Shown one piece after another: positions 8,119-16,850 of a stretch of 64,000 nt of DNA (position 1 is the first letter of the stretch; every line of letters starts with the position of its first letter). The notes beneath the pieces were generated by a model. That model saw only the letters and a list, made by a program, of their open reading frames with translations, ran no database searches and had not been told where the DNA came from. Both the position numbers and the translations under genes were made by a program. This stretch comes from Armatimonadota bacterium (lineage in GTDB: Bacteria > Armatimonadota > Fimbriimonadia > Fimbriimonadales > Fimbriimonadaceae): contig JAFDWU010000006.1 in NCBI GenBank assembly GCA_018268315.1, forward strand, positions 156,989 through 220,988, read 5' to 3'.

Positions 8119-8847
8119 ATGGCAATCTTTACGCGCAAGGTCACGGTTTATGAAGGGCACGTAGGGCTCCACTTTCGTGGAGGTCTGATTGTTGGCGTAT
8201 TGCCGGCTGGCCGAACCAGGATTCCGCTTTTCAAGAGCGAAATCGTGCGCCTTGACGTGCGTCCGAGGACCGATGTGGTTGGCGGACAGGACGTGACCAC
8301 CCTTGATGGCGCAACCCTAAGGGTGACACTTTCGGTGAGCTCACAGGTGGTGGATGCAATGGCTTACTACCGCTCGGGGCCGGATGTTTTGGGCAGCGAC
8401 AAGATGGCCTCTCCGCAGTTGATGCGCGTGCATCAGGCAGCCCAGATCGCGCTTCGCGAGTGGGTGATGGCGCGGGCGTTTAAGGACGCTTTCGAGCAGC
8501 GGGTTGCGCTTGCCGCCGATATCCTTCCGGCGGTTAGCGCCGCTACTGTCGCAAGCGGCATTCAGGTGCTTGCGCTGAATCTGCTGGATGTGAACGTGGT
8601 GGGCGCTCTGCGCTCCTCGATGGCCGACCTGCTGAAGGCGGAGATGGAGGGCGAGGCCGCGCTGACCCGCGCTCGCGCGGAGGCGGCAACCATGCGGAGC
8701 CTGCTGAACACTGCTCGGTTGGTGCGGGAGCATCCGGGGCTGCTTGAGCTGCGGGTTCTTTCGAGCGGGCAGAAGCCGAAGGTCACATTTGTGGTCGGCG
8801 GGGACGGGAAGGGCGTTGTTGCGGCAGCGGGTGAGACGGGCCGGTAG
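8119..8847 (+). CDS. SPFH/band-7 domain protein
   Basis: 242 residues. A beta-rich N-terminal half (YEGHVGLHFRGGLIVGVLPAGRTRIPLFKSEIVRLDVRPR-like, then VTTLDGATLRVTLSVSSQVVD) followed by the alpha-helical part and a short coiled coil (LKAEMEGEAALTRARAEAATMRS) is the SPFH plan of stomatin/prohibitin-type proteins. No membrane helix is visible at the N-terminus, unlike most stomatins, so it may be peripheral. SPFH proteins form ring or cage scaffolds on membranes; a partner NfeD or FtsH gene is not adjacent. The region upstream contains the structured RNA candidate. Confidence 0.7.
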   Translation: MAIFTRKVTVYEGHVGLHFRGGLIVGVLPAGRTRIPLFKSEIVRLDVRPRTDVVGGQDVTTLDGATLRVTLSVSSQVVDAMAYYRSGPDVLGSDKMASPQLMRVHQAAQIALREWVMARAFKDAFEQRVALAADILPAVSAATVASGIQVLALNLLDVNVVGALRSSMADLLKAEMEGEAALTRARAEAATMRSLLNTARLVREHPGLLELRVLSSGQKPKVTFVVGGDGKGVVAAAGETGR

Positions 8848-8921
8848 ACTGAGGCTCAGCAGTACGACAAATTGTTAAGTGGTAGTTCTAGCTGCGCTTG
8901 GGATTCTTAGAGAGTCAACGA

Positions 8922-11600
8922 CTAAGGCGCGGAGGGCCTTCGCAGGACATTTACCCTTAGTTCGACCGGTTTACCACTAATTGTCCCAATACTCTTCCGG
9001 ACGTGGTGAGTGTCCGTCGATTTCTCAAAGCAAGTTAGGGCTCGCTTTACTGAAACTCCCCAACTTTCTGCGACAGCCTCGAGTGCGATCCCAAGGAGCG
9101 TCCGAGAGTAAAACTGCTCAGTCTCCCATCCCTCTTTGATACGGATTGGCCAGTCGATTGTCGTCCGGCTGTCCCGATCTCCTTGCAAAACTGAGACTCT
9201 GCCTGTATCCACAACCAATACATTTGGATTGAGCATAGCGTGATGGGTTCTACCAAACCTAGCGTAAAGTGTTACGCTTGATAGGAAAATCACTTCATCA
9301 CCCCAATTCAGCTTCGCGATTTGCTTCCGGTTCAATAAACCGAACGCGCTGTCCGCAATCGGGAACTCACCGATGTCGCCTCCGAGCTCTTGAACGATGT
9401 TGACATAGTCCTTCTCTTCTGTATCGTTGTCCTCTAACGCAGACAATTTCCGGATCTGACCTTTTTGGTCCGTTGCCCAGGCCGCGATCGCCGATTCCTC
9501 GACTAAAGGGATTGCCGAGTTTCTAACTGCAGTAGTGGGGGCCCCCAGTAATATGCCTGCGAGTTGGCCCAAACCACATGATCGGAGCCCGCCAACGGTC
9601 ACGATACCAGGGGCGTTAATCCGGGTTGGAAATCCACCTTCTTTATCGTTAACCAACGTACTTTTGGCAAGGCATATGCGCCCGACTGCCCTTCCTGCAT
9701 TGTCGTTCAGTAGCTCAAGGTCCGGACCCGTCTCCTCGATGAGGCGTTCCTCTGCCTCGTCGTGCTCGGCATTGAGGCCACCGCGCCACCTTATGCGACG
9801 CAGAAGATCAGAGCCTGGCAATGTCATCCAATCGTTCGGCTCTACGGCCGTAACCAGCGATACGGCGTCATTGACATCTAGTTGAACATCGAGCGTTGGG
9901 CAAAGGTTTGCACAACATTCCCACAAGCTTTGCTTGCTTTCGCGGTTCCAGGGCGAGCTCAATAAGTTCCCTATTATCCCATCGGTTTTAAGCCAAACCT
10001 TGACCCTCGTTCCACCGTCGATAAGTTGTTCGTGTGATTTTGCAGGTCGCAATATTGGTCTTGACTCAAGTCCGTCCGTAAACTCAAGAACGATCGTTTG
10101 ATCTCGACCCTTGTCGGCACGCCTCGTGACAACTTGGACACGATCGCCCCACATGAAGACAGAGAAGAACCCGATACCGAATTGGCCCGTCGAGGCATAT
10201 CCCTTTGCTTGCAAGCCAGGGAACTCCTTGTGCATCAGCGTCGAACCCCAGAACGAGGAGCCAAAGTCAAGAAACGGACCGGTCAGCACTTCCGCTGACA
10301 TGCCGATGCCGGTGTCCTCAACTTCGATCCATTGTTTGTCAACCTCTCCTGACCAGCGGACGGTGATGCTGCCCCAGTCAGGAGCGAGGTCGTCCTTCAG
10401 CCGCCGCGCGTTTACGGCATCCGTGCCATTCTGGATGAGTTCACGGAGTGGGACGGTCATGTCGGAGCCATACAGCTTTTCGCCGCCAAGCATTTGCGCA
10501 AGCTTGGCCACATCGCCAACCTTGATTCTTGCGTCAACAGGAAGCCAATCCTTAGTCTTCACGATCTCGACCATTCGTGAAGGGCTATCGGCGCCAATAA
10601 CTCCTCTGGCCGCAAACCGCGGCAGTCCAGATGCAATTAGCAGTTCATCAACATGCCGGAGCTCGCTATCGAGGTCGCTTAGCGTGTCAAAACATAACCA
10701 CCACGCAGCGGTTTCCCTCTCGGTTAGCGGCCGCTTCGATGAGAACCGAAGGCGGTCGCCATCGACGATCGGTTTATTCAAATTCTGCTGGAAAAGCCAG
10801 TGTACTTCGCTCTCGCCTTTCAGTTTCCGGATAGCCGCGAGCATGCTGGGAGCTCTCCGGTCGTCCAGATGGGCAAAGTCTGCGCATCGGAGAATGCAGG
10901 CCAACTTCAGCGGTTCAACGACCCACGTCCGATCAAAATCTCCTGGCGCTGTCTTTTTTCCGTGAAACTTCTGCCTAAGGATATCGATGGACATCCAGTG
11001 ACTCGCCGCAATATCTCCCATCACTGGCCCGAATGTGCTGCGCAGATAAGAATTCTCGATGAGAAACAGCTCTTCGCCGTTTAGGCCCTTCCAAGATGTT
11101 AGAGCGAGTTCACTCGCCCTCTCAGCGTGATGCTCACGCAGGGCGATCGCAGTGGCTTGCTCGACGACGTCGCTCGACGCATTTTCTATTTCATCTTGCT
11201 TTGGAGGTCTTCCAAGTTGGCTCTTGAGGATGCCAACAACCGTATCCTTCCACAGGACTTCAGCCTTAACCGATTCAAGGCCCTCCGGGTACGCCGATAG
11301 TCCCATGCCCAAGTCATGGATCAGGAAGGCACCGCCAAGCACGAAAGCCTCGGTCGGAGTCAATTCGTAACCAGGACCACAAATTATGTCCGCCATTTCC
11401 CAAAGGGCGTCCGAGTGTGTTAAATCATGGACTGTAAAACTCGGGAGTACCCTGCTGATCTCCGAGGCAAGGGCGTCAGCACTCTTTCGGAATCCTTCGT
11501 ACGCGGCCCGCAACTTTTCCCGGTCAGCGGAAAGGGAATCGTTGCCACCCTGCTCGGCAAGGGTCCTCTGCCAAAGCCCAGTTCTTCTAAAGTCGGTCAT
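8922..11600 (-). CDS. HD domain + HSP90-type (GHKL) ATPase protein
   Basis: 892 residues, apparently a single-gene unit. Residues about 55-250 form an HD-type domain: His62 in HDLTHSD, His95-Asp96 in AFLIHDLGMG, a His pair in LREHHAE and Asp241 in RCADFAHLDD. Residues about 375-560 are an HSP90-like GHKL ATPase: N-box PLRELIQNGTDAVNARR, G1 VEDTGIGMS, G2 TGQFGIGFFSVF. The C-terminal about 330 residues resemble no domain I recognise. HD plus HSP90-like ATPase fusions are often listed among predicted prokaryotic conflict proteins, but the activity is unproven. Third codon positions look less GC-biased than in nearby housekeeping genes, which hints at transfer. An orphan nucleotidyltransferase gene lies 150 bases upstream on the same strand. 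Confidence 0.75.
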   Translation of the reverse strand: MTDFRRTGLWQRTLAEQGGNDSLSADREKLRAAYEGFRKSADALASEISRVLPSFTVHDLTHSDALWEMADIICGPGYELTPTEAFVLGGAFLIHDLGMGLSAYPEGLESVKAEVLWKDTVVGILKSQLGRPPKQDEIENASSDVVEQATAIALREHHAERASELALTSWKGLNGEELFLIENSYLRSTFGPVMGDIAASHWMSIDILRQKFHGKKTAPGDFDRTWVVEPLKLACILRCADFAHLDDRRAPSMLAAIRKLKGESEVHWLFQQNLNKPIVDGDRLRFSSKRPLTERETAAWWLCFDTLSDLDSELRHVDELLIASGLPRFAARGVIGADSPSRMVEIVKTKDWLPVDARIKVGDVAKLAQMLGGEKLYGSDMTVPLRELIQNGTDAVNARRLKDDLAPDWGSITVRWSGEVDKQWIEVEDTGIGMSAEVLTGPFLDFGSSFWGSTLMHKEFPGLQAKGYASTGQFGIGFFSVFMWGDRVQVVTRRADKGRDQTIVLEFTDGLESRPILRPAKSHEQLIDGGTRVKVWLKTDGIIGNLLSSPWNRESKQSLWECCANLCPTLDVQLDVNDAVSLVTAVEPNDWMTLPGSDLLRRIRWRGGLNAEHDEAEERLIEETGPDLELLNDNAGRAVGRICLAKSTLVNDKEGGFPTRINAPGIVTVGGLRSCGLGQLAGILLGAPTTAVRNSAIPLVEESAIAAWATDQKGQIRKLSALEDNDTEEKDYVNIVQELGGDIGEFPIADSAFGLLNRKQIAKLNWGDEVIFLSSVTLYARFGRTHHAMLNPNVLVVDTGRVSVLQGDRDSRTTIDWPIRIKEGWETEQFYSRTLLGIALEAVAESWGVSVKRALTCFEKSTDTHHVRKSIGTISGKPVELRVNVLRRPSAP

Positions 11601-11751
11601 AGTGTTGCTTCATCAGTATTCCTCATACGATGCTACTAAGCAACAAAGGAACTTCTATTTGCTTGATACCATGACCCGGCAAGCGCATTGCTACAACCGA
11701 GAGGGACTGGATTTACGACGATCTACAGGAGTGGTCCTGGCGCGCAGTCTT

Positions 11752-12033
11752 TCATATTGCGATTGCCTCGCTGAGGATGCGGTCCTTCATGTAAGGCGAA
11801 ATGCCACCTTCTTCCACAACGTCGACCTTGATTCCGAGCGCTTCTTCAAGCGCCTGCTTGAAACCAATCAGCTTAAGAAGCGTGGCAGGCTTGTTGAACC
11901 GGACGAGAACATCAAGGTCGCTGTCGGTGCGGGCGGTACCGCTTGCCATCGAGCCGAAGACGCTTACGCTGGCAATCCCGCTCTTTCTGGCGAGTGCGCG
12001 AATTATCTCCTTCTGCTGAGCGCTGAGTCCCAC
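11752..12033 (-). CDS. Minimal nucleotidyltransferase (MntA-like)
   Basis: 93 residues with the polymerase-beta superfamily signature VFGSMASGTARTDSDLDVLV (Gly-Ser then Ser-Asp-x-Asp) and a third acidic position in KVDVVEE. Such MNT proteins are usually antitoxins that AMPylate a neighbouring HEPN ribonuclease. No HEPN partner is visible: on this strand only a 150-base gap and the HD-GHKL gene follow. Translation starts at GTG 12033, with TAACAT seven bases upstream, compatible with a leaderless transcript. Confidence 0.8.
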   Translation of the reverse strand: MGLSAQQKEIIRALARKSGIASVSVFGSMASGTARTDSDLDVLVRFNKPATLLKLIGFKQALEEALGIKVDVVEEGGISPYMKDRILSEAIAI

Positions 12034-12094
12034 GGCATAGATGTTACATCACCGAGTAAATGGTGTCTCCATGAGAATGCCAGACTGTTAGACA

Positions 12095-12973
12095 ATGAAG
12101 GTTTTTGTGACCGGCGGGACAGGGTATTTCGGCGCGCATCTCGCGCGAGAGCTGGTCGCTGGCGGGCACGAGGTCACCGTCCTTGCCCGCAATCTGGCGA
12201 AGGCGCCGAGACTGCCGGGGGTGAAGGTGGTCCAAGGAGACCTTCTCAAGTTTGAGGAAGCCGCGTTGGATGGCCATCAGGCGCTGATCCACAACGCCCT
12301 CATCTGGGACGAAAGGCCGACGGAACTGGAGATGAAAGACACCCGCGCCGCCGCCAAGCTCTTCGAGGCGGCAGGGAAGTGCGGCATCGAGCAAGTTATC
12401 TACAGCTCGGCGGTGGCCGTGCACCGTCCCTTCCTGCCAAAGATGAATGAGGATTCACCTATCCGCCCGGCGGATTACTACGGCGCGACCAAAGCAGCCG
12501 GAGAGACGTTCCTTTGGGCGGCATCGCACCAATTCAACATCCGGTGCAATGCCATCAGGCTTGGCCCGGTGGTTGGCGCCCCGGGATTGGAGGGTGCACC
12601 GTTCAAGTCCCACTCCCAGTTCTTCGAGATTGCAAACGGAGCGCTGGCGGGCGGCGAGATCGTGGTGACCAAGGGTGACGGCCGCCAGTTCGTAAGCGCG
12701 CAGGATGCCGCGAAGGTCTATCGGGCGCTGCTGGAATCGGACCTCAATCGTCAGGCCCTCCTTTGCACCGATAAGGAACCCACTACCTGGGAAAGCATCG
12801 CGCGCCTTTCGGTGGAGTTATGCGGCTCGCGCAGCCGGGTGGTTGTCGAAGAGAAACCCGTCCCACAGGGCCATTTTGATGTAAGCAAGCTCAAGAAGGA
12901 GCTTGGCTTCACCCTCGATTCCAGCGATGCGATGCGCGGCCACATCGAGTCTGTGCTGCACAGCCTTAAGTAG
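12095..12973 (+). CDS. NAD-dependent epimerase/dehydratase (extended SDR)
   Basis: 292 residues. A Rossmann start VTGGTGYFGAHLARELVAGGHEVTVLAR binds NAD(P); the catalytic Tyr-X3-Lys is in YYGATKAAGE and the Ser precedes it in VIYSSAVAV. The C-terminal part has the extended-SDR substrate region. Substrate cannot be read from sequence; sugar-nucleotide or other hydroxy-compounds are possible. It is followed at 18 bases by a small membrane protein gene, which seems to have its own promoter. Confidence 0.85.
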   Translation: MKVFVTGGTGYFGAHLARELVAGGHEVTVLARNLAKAPRLPGVKVVQGDLLKFEEAALDGHQALIHNALIWDERPTELEMKDTRAAAKLFEAAGKCGIEQVIYSSAVAVHRPFLPKMNEDSPIRPADYYGATKAAGETFLWAASHQFNIRCNAIRLGPVVGAPGLEGAPFKSHSQFFEIANGALAGGEIVVTKGDGRQFVSAQDAAKVYRALLESDLNRQALLCTDKEPTTWESIARLSVELCGSRSRVVVEEKPVPQGHFDVSKLKKELGFTLDSSDAMRGHIESVLHSLK

Positions 12974-12991
12974 CTTCATACTGGACTGCAA

Positions 12992-13402
12992 ATGGAGAAG
13001 CTGAATCGCTTCCGGCCCTGGTTCTACGCCGCTGCTGCCTACAACTTGCTGTGGGGTGCATGCGCGGTCCTGTTTCCAAACGCGATGTTCCGGATGCTAG
13101 GCATGCCGCTTCCAAATTATCCCTCCTTTTTTCAAGCCATCGGCATGATGGTGGGGGTTTACGCCATTGGCTACTGGCTTATCGCCCGCAACCCCTTGCG
13201 ATACGGCCCGTTTGTTTACATCGGTTTGCTTGGCAAGCTTTGCGGCCCAATCGGCCTTGCCTTCGCGGCGATGCAAGGCGAGCTTCCTTGGCGATTTGGT
13301 TGGATTAACCTGACCAACGACATTATCTGGCTGCCCGCTTTCATCGCTTTTGCGTTGCAGGTTTGGCGGGTCGATAGGGAAAGCGCAGGACCCACCGGTT
13401 AG
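12992..13402 (+). CDS. Four-helix small membrane protein
   Basis: 136 residues with four hydrophobic segments (about 10-28, 46-64, 70-92 and 104-124) and short polar loops. No catalytic motif is recognised. The start is preceded by CATACT (12977-12982) at nine bases, a leaderless-type promoter. It lies between the epimerase and alpha/beta-hydrolase genes on the same strand. Function unknown. Confidence 0.75.
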   Translation: MEKLNRFRPWFYAAAAYNLLWGACAVLFPNAMFRMLGMPLPNYPSFFQAIGMMVGVYAIGYWLIARNPLRYGPFVYIGLLGKLCGPIGLAFAAMQGELPWRFGWINLTNDIIWLPAFIAFALQVWRVDRESAGPTG

Positions 13403-13429
13403 GCTGGCGAAATCGCCATAATTCGCCCG

Positions 13430-14500
13430 ATGCTTGCCGCGCTCATAGTTTTAGGATCAACGCCACCCTCTCTGCCGGCGCCGTCCGGCCCTTTTGCGGT
13501 CGGAACCGCGACGCAATCCTATACGGATACTTCTCGAAGGGACCTGCAAAATCCTGCGGCGCCACGGTCGATCATTGTTCAGTTCTGGTATCCGGCTAAA
13601 CGCACCAGCAATCCGCAGACAGAAGCGTACATGAGCGCGCAGCTCCTCGCTGCTTTGCGGGCGGATCAGTACTTGAATGTCGATGTAAAGCTGCTGAATG
13701 GCTGGGACCGAATCAGCACCCACTCCTACCGCAACGCGACACCGGTAGCGCAGCCGTTTCCCTTCTTTCTCTTTGCGCCTGGTTTGGGCATGTCGCGGGC
13801 GAGTTATACAACGCTGGCCGAAGAACTGGCAAGCCGCGGCATCATCGTCGCTATGGCAGACCATCCGTATTGCGGGCTTAGCGTCTATCCCGACGGTAAA
13901 TTGCGCGCTTACACGGCAATCAAACGTAAGGCGGAAGAATTGGTGCAGGACATCGCGGATGACCAATCATTCCTCCTGCAAGAACTCTCAAAAGCGACGC
14001 CCTTTGGGCTGAAGATCGACTGGAGTCGCGTGGTTGTCGGCGGTCATTCCATTGGCGGCGCTGCTGCGCTGCAAACCGGCCGCGGCAACGCGACAATCAA
14101 AGGCGCCATCGATCTCGATGGCGATGTATGGGGGGATGTTGAGGCGAGCGGGACGCGAAAGCCCTTCTTGACTTTACTGAACCGCCCGGGGCTTCCCGTT
14201 CAAATTCCGCTTGGGATGCAGAAGGAGCGAACGGAGGAGTGGGAAAGCGTTCTCGCGAAGTCCGATGTGACGGCAAGGGTGATTACGATCGGCCCCGCCT
14301 ATCACTTCACGTTTAGCGATGTGCCGTTCCTGCTTCCGCTTCGCGTCCTCAGGGAATCTGGCGCGACCATGGATCCGATGAGGAGCCGGAGCGTTATCGC
14401 AAGGCTAATCGAGAGCTACATAAAGAGTGATCGAGGGAAGTTTGACAAGGTTGCCGCCTCGATTGATGAGGCGCAGGTGCTTCTGAGGAAGGATCGCTGA
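13430..14500 (+). CDS. PAF-acetylhydrolase-like alpha/beta hydrolase
   Basis: 356 residues with a short hydrophobic N-terminus that may be a signal peptide. The alpha/beta-hydrolase fold is shown by IIVQFWYPA, oxyanion region LFAPGLGMSR, nucleophile Ser207 in GGHSIGGAAA, a likely Asp in GAIDLDGDVWG and a His in AYHFTFSD near residue 285. This arrangement matches bacterial relatives of platelet-activating factor acetylhydrolase (lipid esterases). CATAAT lies seven bases before the ATG. The true substrate is unknown. Confidence 0.78.
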   Translation: MLAALIVLGSTPPSLPAPSGPFAVGTATQSYTDTSRRDLQNPAAPRSIIVQFWYPAKRTSNPQTEAYMSAQLLAALRADQYLNVDVKLLNGWDRISTHSYRNATPVAQPFPFFLFAPGLGMSRASYTTLAEELASRGIIVAMADHPYCGLSVYPDGKLRAYTAIKRKAEELVQDIADDQSFLLQELSKATPFGLKIDWSRVVVGGHSIGGAAALQTGRGNATIKGAIDLDGDVWGDVEASGTRKPFLTLLNRPGLPVQIPLGMQKERTEEWESVLAKSDVTARVITIGPAYHFTFSDVPFLLPLRVLRESGATMDPMRSRSVIARLIESYIKSDRGKFDKVAASIDEAQVLLRKDR

Positions 14501-14580
14501 TCAAGCGCATCCGAGTAGGCAGGGCAGTCGTGGTGGTTGGCTCCCAAAAATAGTGCCTTTCGCCGTATACTAGGATTGTT

Positions 14581-15234
14581 ATGTTGCATTTTAAGAGGCT
14601 GAGTTTGATTGCAGGGGGCTTGGTAGCTTCGGCGCTCGCATCCGCAGATCATTTCTCGTGGATTCAATGGACGGATTACTCCGCTGGCGTTGCCCATGGC
14701 ACGATCGCCAGCAACCAGGGAACCGTCAATGTAACCCTTACGGGAGGATTTGACTACCTGGATTACGGCTATCCAAGCTGGGATCCGACGAACACTTGGG
14801 CCGATGGCAGCGTCATCGACAACCACGTCGATTCCAACGGTATCGCTCACATTTCGCAGGAGGGATCGTACACCCTTACCTTCGATAAGGCGGTGAACCA
14901 CCTTGCCTTCGGTATCTGGAGTCTGGGCAACGGTAACGAAACCGTTGTATACGATTTCAACAAGACCTTAACCTACGTCACCGGCGGCCCAAACGCGGAG
15001 TATGGCGGAAGCAGCATCAATATGCTTTCGAACCATTCCTTCTCGGGCAACGAAGGCAATGGTAGCGTGATCATTGAGGACTCGATGACCTCGCTGACCT
15101 GGAACATCATCGGCGCTGAAAACTGGCATGGTTTCACGCTGGGCCTGCGAAGCGATCAAGCGGTTCCGGAACCGGCTTCCATAACCTTGCTTGGCCTCGG
15201 CGTTGCCGCTTTGATCAAGCGCCGCCGCAACTAG
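14581..15234 (+). CDS. PEP-CTERM sorting-domain protein
   Basis: 217 residues: N-terminal signal peptide (LIAGGLVASALASA), a beta-rich, Gly/Asn/Thr-rich exported domain and a C-terminal VPEPASITLLGLGVAALIKRRRN tail. The Val-Pro-Glu-Pro motif, helix and basic end are the PEP-CTERM signal recognised by exosortase. No exosortase gene is in this window. TATACT (14566-14571) precedes the ATG by nine bases. Likely a cell-surface or secreted protein; specific role unknown. Confidence 0.85.
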   Translation: MLHFKRLSLIAGGLVASALASADHFSWIQWTDYSAGVAHGTIASNQGTVNVTLTGGFDYLDYGYPSWDPTNTWADGSVIDNHVDSNGIAHISQEGSYTLTFDKAVNHLAFGIWSLGNGNETVVYDFNKTLTYVTGGPNAEYGGSSINMLSNHSFSGNEGNGSVIIEDSMTSLTWNIIGAENWHGFTLGLRSDQAVPEPASITLLGLGVAALIKRRRN

Positions 15235-15259
15235 GCTTTCTCTCGCGACTGGTTTTGCC

Positions 15260-15919
15260 CTAGCTCACTCGGAATAGGGCAAAGCCATCGTGCCCTTTCG
15301 TGCCAACAAGCTGTAGGGCAGTGCCGGTTACGTTCTCGTACCCTCTGCTCTCGCGCATCAGGGTCTGAACGCCTACTGCTTCCGGCTCAGGGTTAACCTC
15401 GTTAATGACCTTGCCTCCGCGCACCACGTTGTCCACAACGATCAGCGTGCCCGGGCGCGAGAAGCGCACGGCGTGACGGAAGTAATGCGGGTTGTTATCC
15501 TTGTCCGCATCGATGAAGATGAAATCGAACGGCGCGTAGCCGCCGAGTTTTGGCAGAGTCTCCAGCGCAGGGCCGACCTTGATTTGAACCTTGTCCGCCT
15601 GTCCCGCTCGCTCCAAGTTCTTCTGGGCCACCTGCGCGTGTTTGGGATCAATCTCAAGGGTGATGAGGGTTCCGCCCAGAGGCAGGGCTCTGGCCAGCCA
15701 GATAGTGCTGTAGCCGCCAAGGGTTCCAACTTCCAGAATTCGCCGAGCGCCAACCGAAAGAGCTAACAAGTACAGGAACTTGCCCGTAAGCGGAGTCACT
15801 TGGATGGGCGGCAAGCCTTCCGACTCTGCGGTGGCCAGCGCCTCGGAGAGAGCAGGGTCTTCCTCAATAAGTTGTTGCTCTAGCCAGTTATCAACGGCGT
15901 GAATGGTTGCCTCTTCCAT
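15260..15919 (-). CDS. SAM-dependent O-methyltransferase (CCoAOMT-like)
   Basis: 219 residues, a complete Methyltransf_3-type enzyme. Motif I is ILEVGTLGGYSTIWLA, acidic strand ITLEIDPKHAQVAQKN, and the metal-binding/catalytic stretch FDFIFIDADKDNNPHYFRHAV followed by LIVVDNVVRGGKV. Members methylate catechol-like hydroxyls with a divalent metal. The bacterial substrate is unknown. TAATGT (15931-15926) stands six bases before the ATG, a leaderless-type promoter. Confidence 0.9.
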   Translation of the reverse strand: MEEATIHAVDNWLEQQLIEEDPALSEALATAESEGLPPIQVTPLTGKFLYLLALSVGARRILEVGTLGGYSTIWLARALPLGGTLITLEIDPKHAQVAQKNLERAGQADKVQIKVGPALETLPKLGGYAPFDFIFIDADKDNNPHYFRHAVRFSRPGTLIVVDNVVRGGKVINEVNPEPEAVGVQTLMRESRGYENVTGTALQLVGTKGHDGFALFRVS

Positions 15920-16060
15920 GTCAGTACATTACTTTAGACGAAATGCTTGATTTCAGTTTCGCCATATGTTCCGCAGGTACGCCATCGGATTTTGCCGTAG
16001 CTTCGTGGTTGATGCTCCGAAGGACTTCCAATTGATTGCCAGTGAGGGCGGCTTTGTACT

Positions 16061-16489
16061 TCACAGATTTGCGGCATCAATCACGGGTAGACCAAACTTC
16101 GCCCAATTCGCATCACTGGTCAGAAAATAGTCGCAGCCACTCGCTTGCCCTGTGGCAATATGGATCGCATCTGGAAGCCGGATTCCGTGCTCGGCACGAA
16201 GGGTAGCGGCAGCGGCGGCTATCTGCTCATCCACGTCGACCATGCTGCAAACCGATGGGTGAATGAGGCGACGGTAATAAGTCTCCAGCGTAAGGTCTGC
16301 GTTTTGGATGGGTTTCACAAGGACTTCCGCAAGCGTAATCCAACTACACACTGCCTCGAGATCGCCGCTTTGAAGCGGCGACACAAAGGCTGCCTGGAGG
16401 TTTGGAAATAGGTGTGGCGCTTCGAGAGCGTAAATCCAAACGTTGGTGTCAACGTAAATCTTCTTGCCAACCAGGAGATCGCTTACCAT
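16061..16489 (-). CDS. PIN-domain toxin (VapC-like)
   Basis: 142 residues with the PIN-domain acidic residues: Asp in YVDTNVWIYAL, Glu in ITLAEVLVKP, Asp in LRLPDAIHIA-type sequence and Asp in YFLTSDANW. PIN toxins are Mg2+-dependent ribonucleases, often cutting tRNA or rRNA. It overlaps the upstream antitoxin gene by seven bases, so the pair is translationally coupled. Confidence 0.88.
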   Translation of the reverse strand: MVSDLLVGKKIYVDTNVWIYALEAPHLFPNLQAAFVSPLQSGDLEAVCSWITLAEVLVKPIQNADLTLETYYRRLIHPSVCSMVDVDEQIAAAAATLRAEHGIRLPDAIHIATGQASGCDYFLTSDANWAKFGLPVIDAANL

Positions 16490-16770
16490 TCGTTGCGAAG
16501 CTCGTTGACATAAGCATCCACCTGCTCACGTGACTTGAATGCGCTGGGGCAATGCGGAGCGTTGGCGAAAATGTCGCTGATGTCCGGCACGTCCTTTTTA
16601 GCCTTGGAAGTGGATTTACTTCGAGAGACGAAGTGCTGGAGACCCGCGCGAATGATCCGGTCCAGCGCTTCATCGGCGCTGATGTGCTGTGCCTGGGCAA
16701 GCTGCCTAATCTGGGGTTCGTATTGGTCAGGGATATCGTAGCTCACGAAGGGTTTAACTCCTGTCTTCAT
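16483..16770 (-). CDS. Antitoxin partner of PIN toxin
   Basis: 95 residues from ATG 16770; a GTG 36 bases upstream is an alternative start. The N-terminal half (YDIPDQYEPQIRQLAQAQHISADEALDRIIRAGLQHF) looks like a ribbon-helix-helix or related DNA-binding segment, and the C-terminal part is the charged, flexible tail typical of toxin-neutralising regions. Position upstream of and overlapping a PIN gene supports the antitoxin call more than sequence does. Confidence 0.7.
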   Translation of the reverse strand: MKTGVKPFVSYDIPDQYEPQIRQLAQAQHISADEALDRIIRAGLQHFVSRSKSTSKAKKDVPDISDIFANAPHCPSAFKSREQVDAYVNELRNEW

Positions 16771-16850
16771 TGTACGTGCAAATTGCCCAAAAGTTGAGGG
16801 GCGCACATTGGAGGAGCGGGTTAAAGATGGCGACGGGAATTGCTTGCCGG

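Noticed and set aside
7894..8172. Minus-strand open frame over the spacer before the SPFH gene
   Set aside because: Runs through the stem-rich region and antisense to the SPFH start, with no protein family match; more likely a by-product of the RNA structure.
10111..10965. Long plus-strand open frame inside the HD-GHKL gene
   Set aside because: Antisense to clear domain motifs; Ser/Pro/Arg-rich low-information translation typical of shadow frames.
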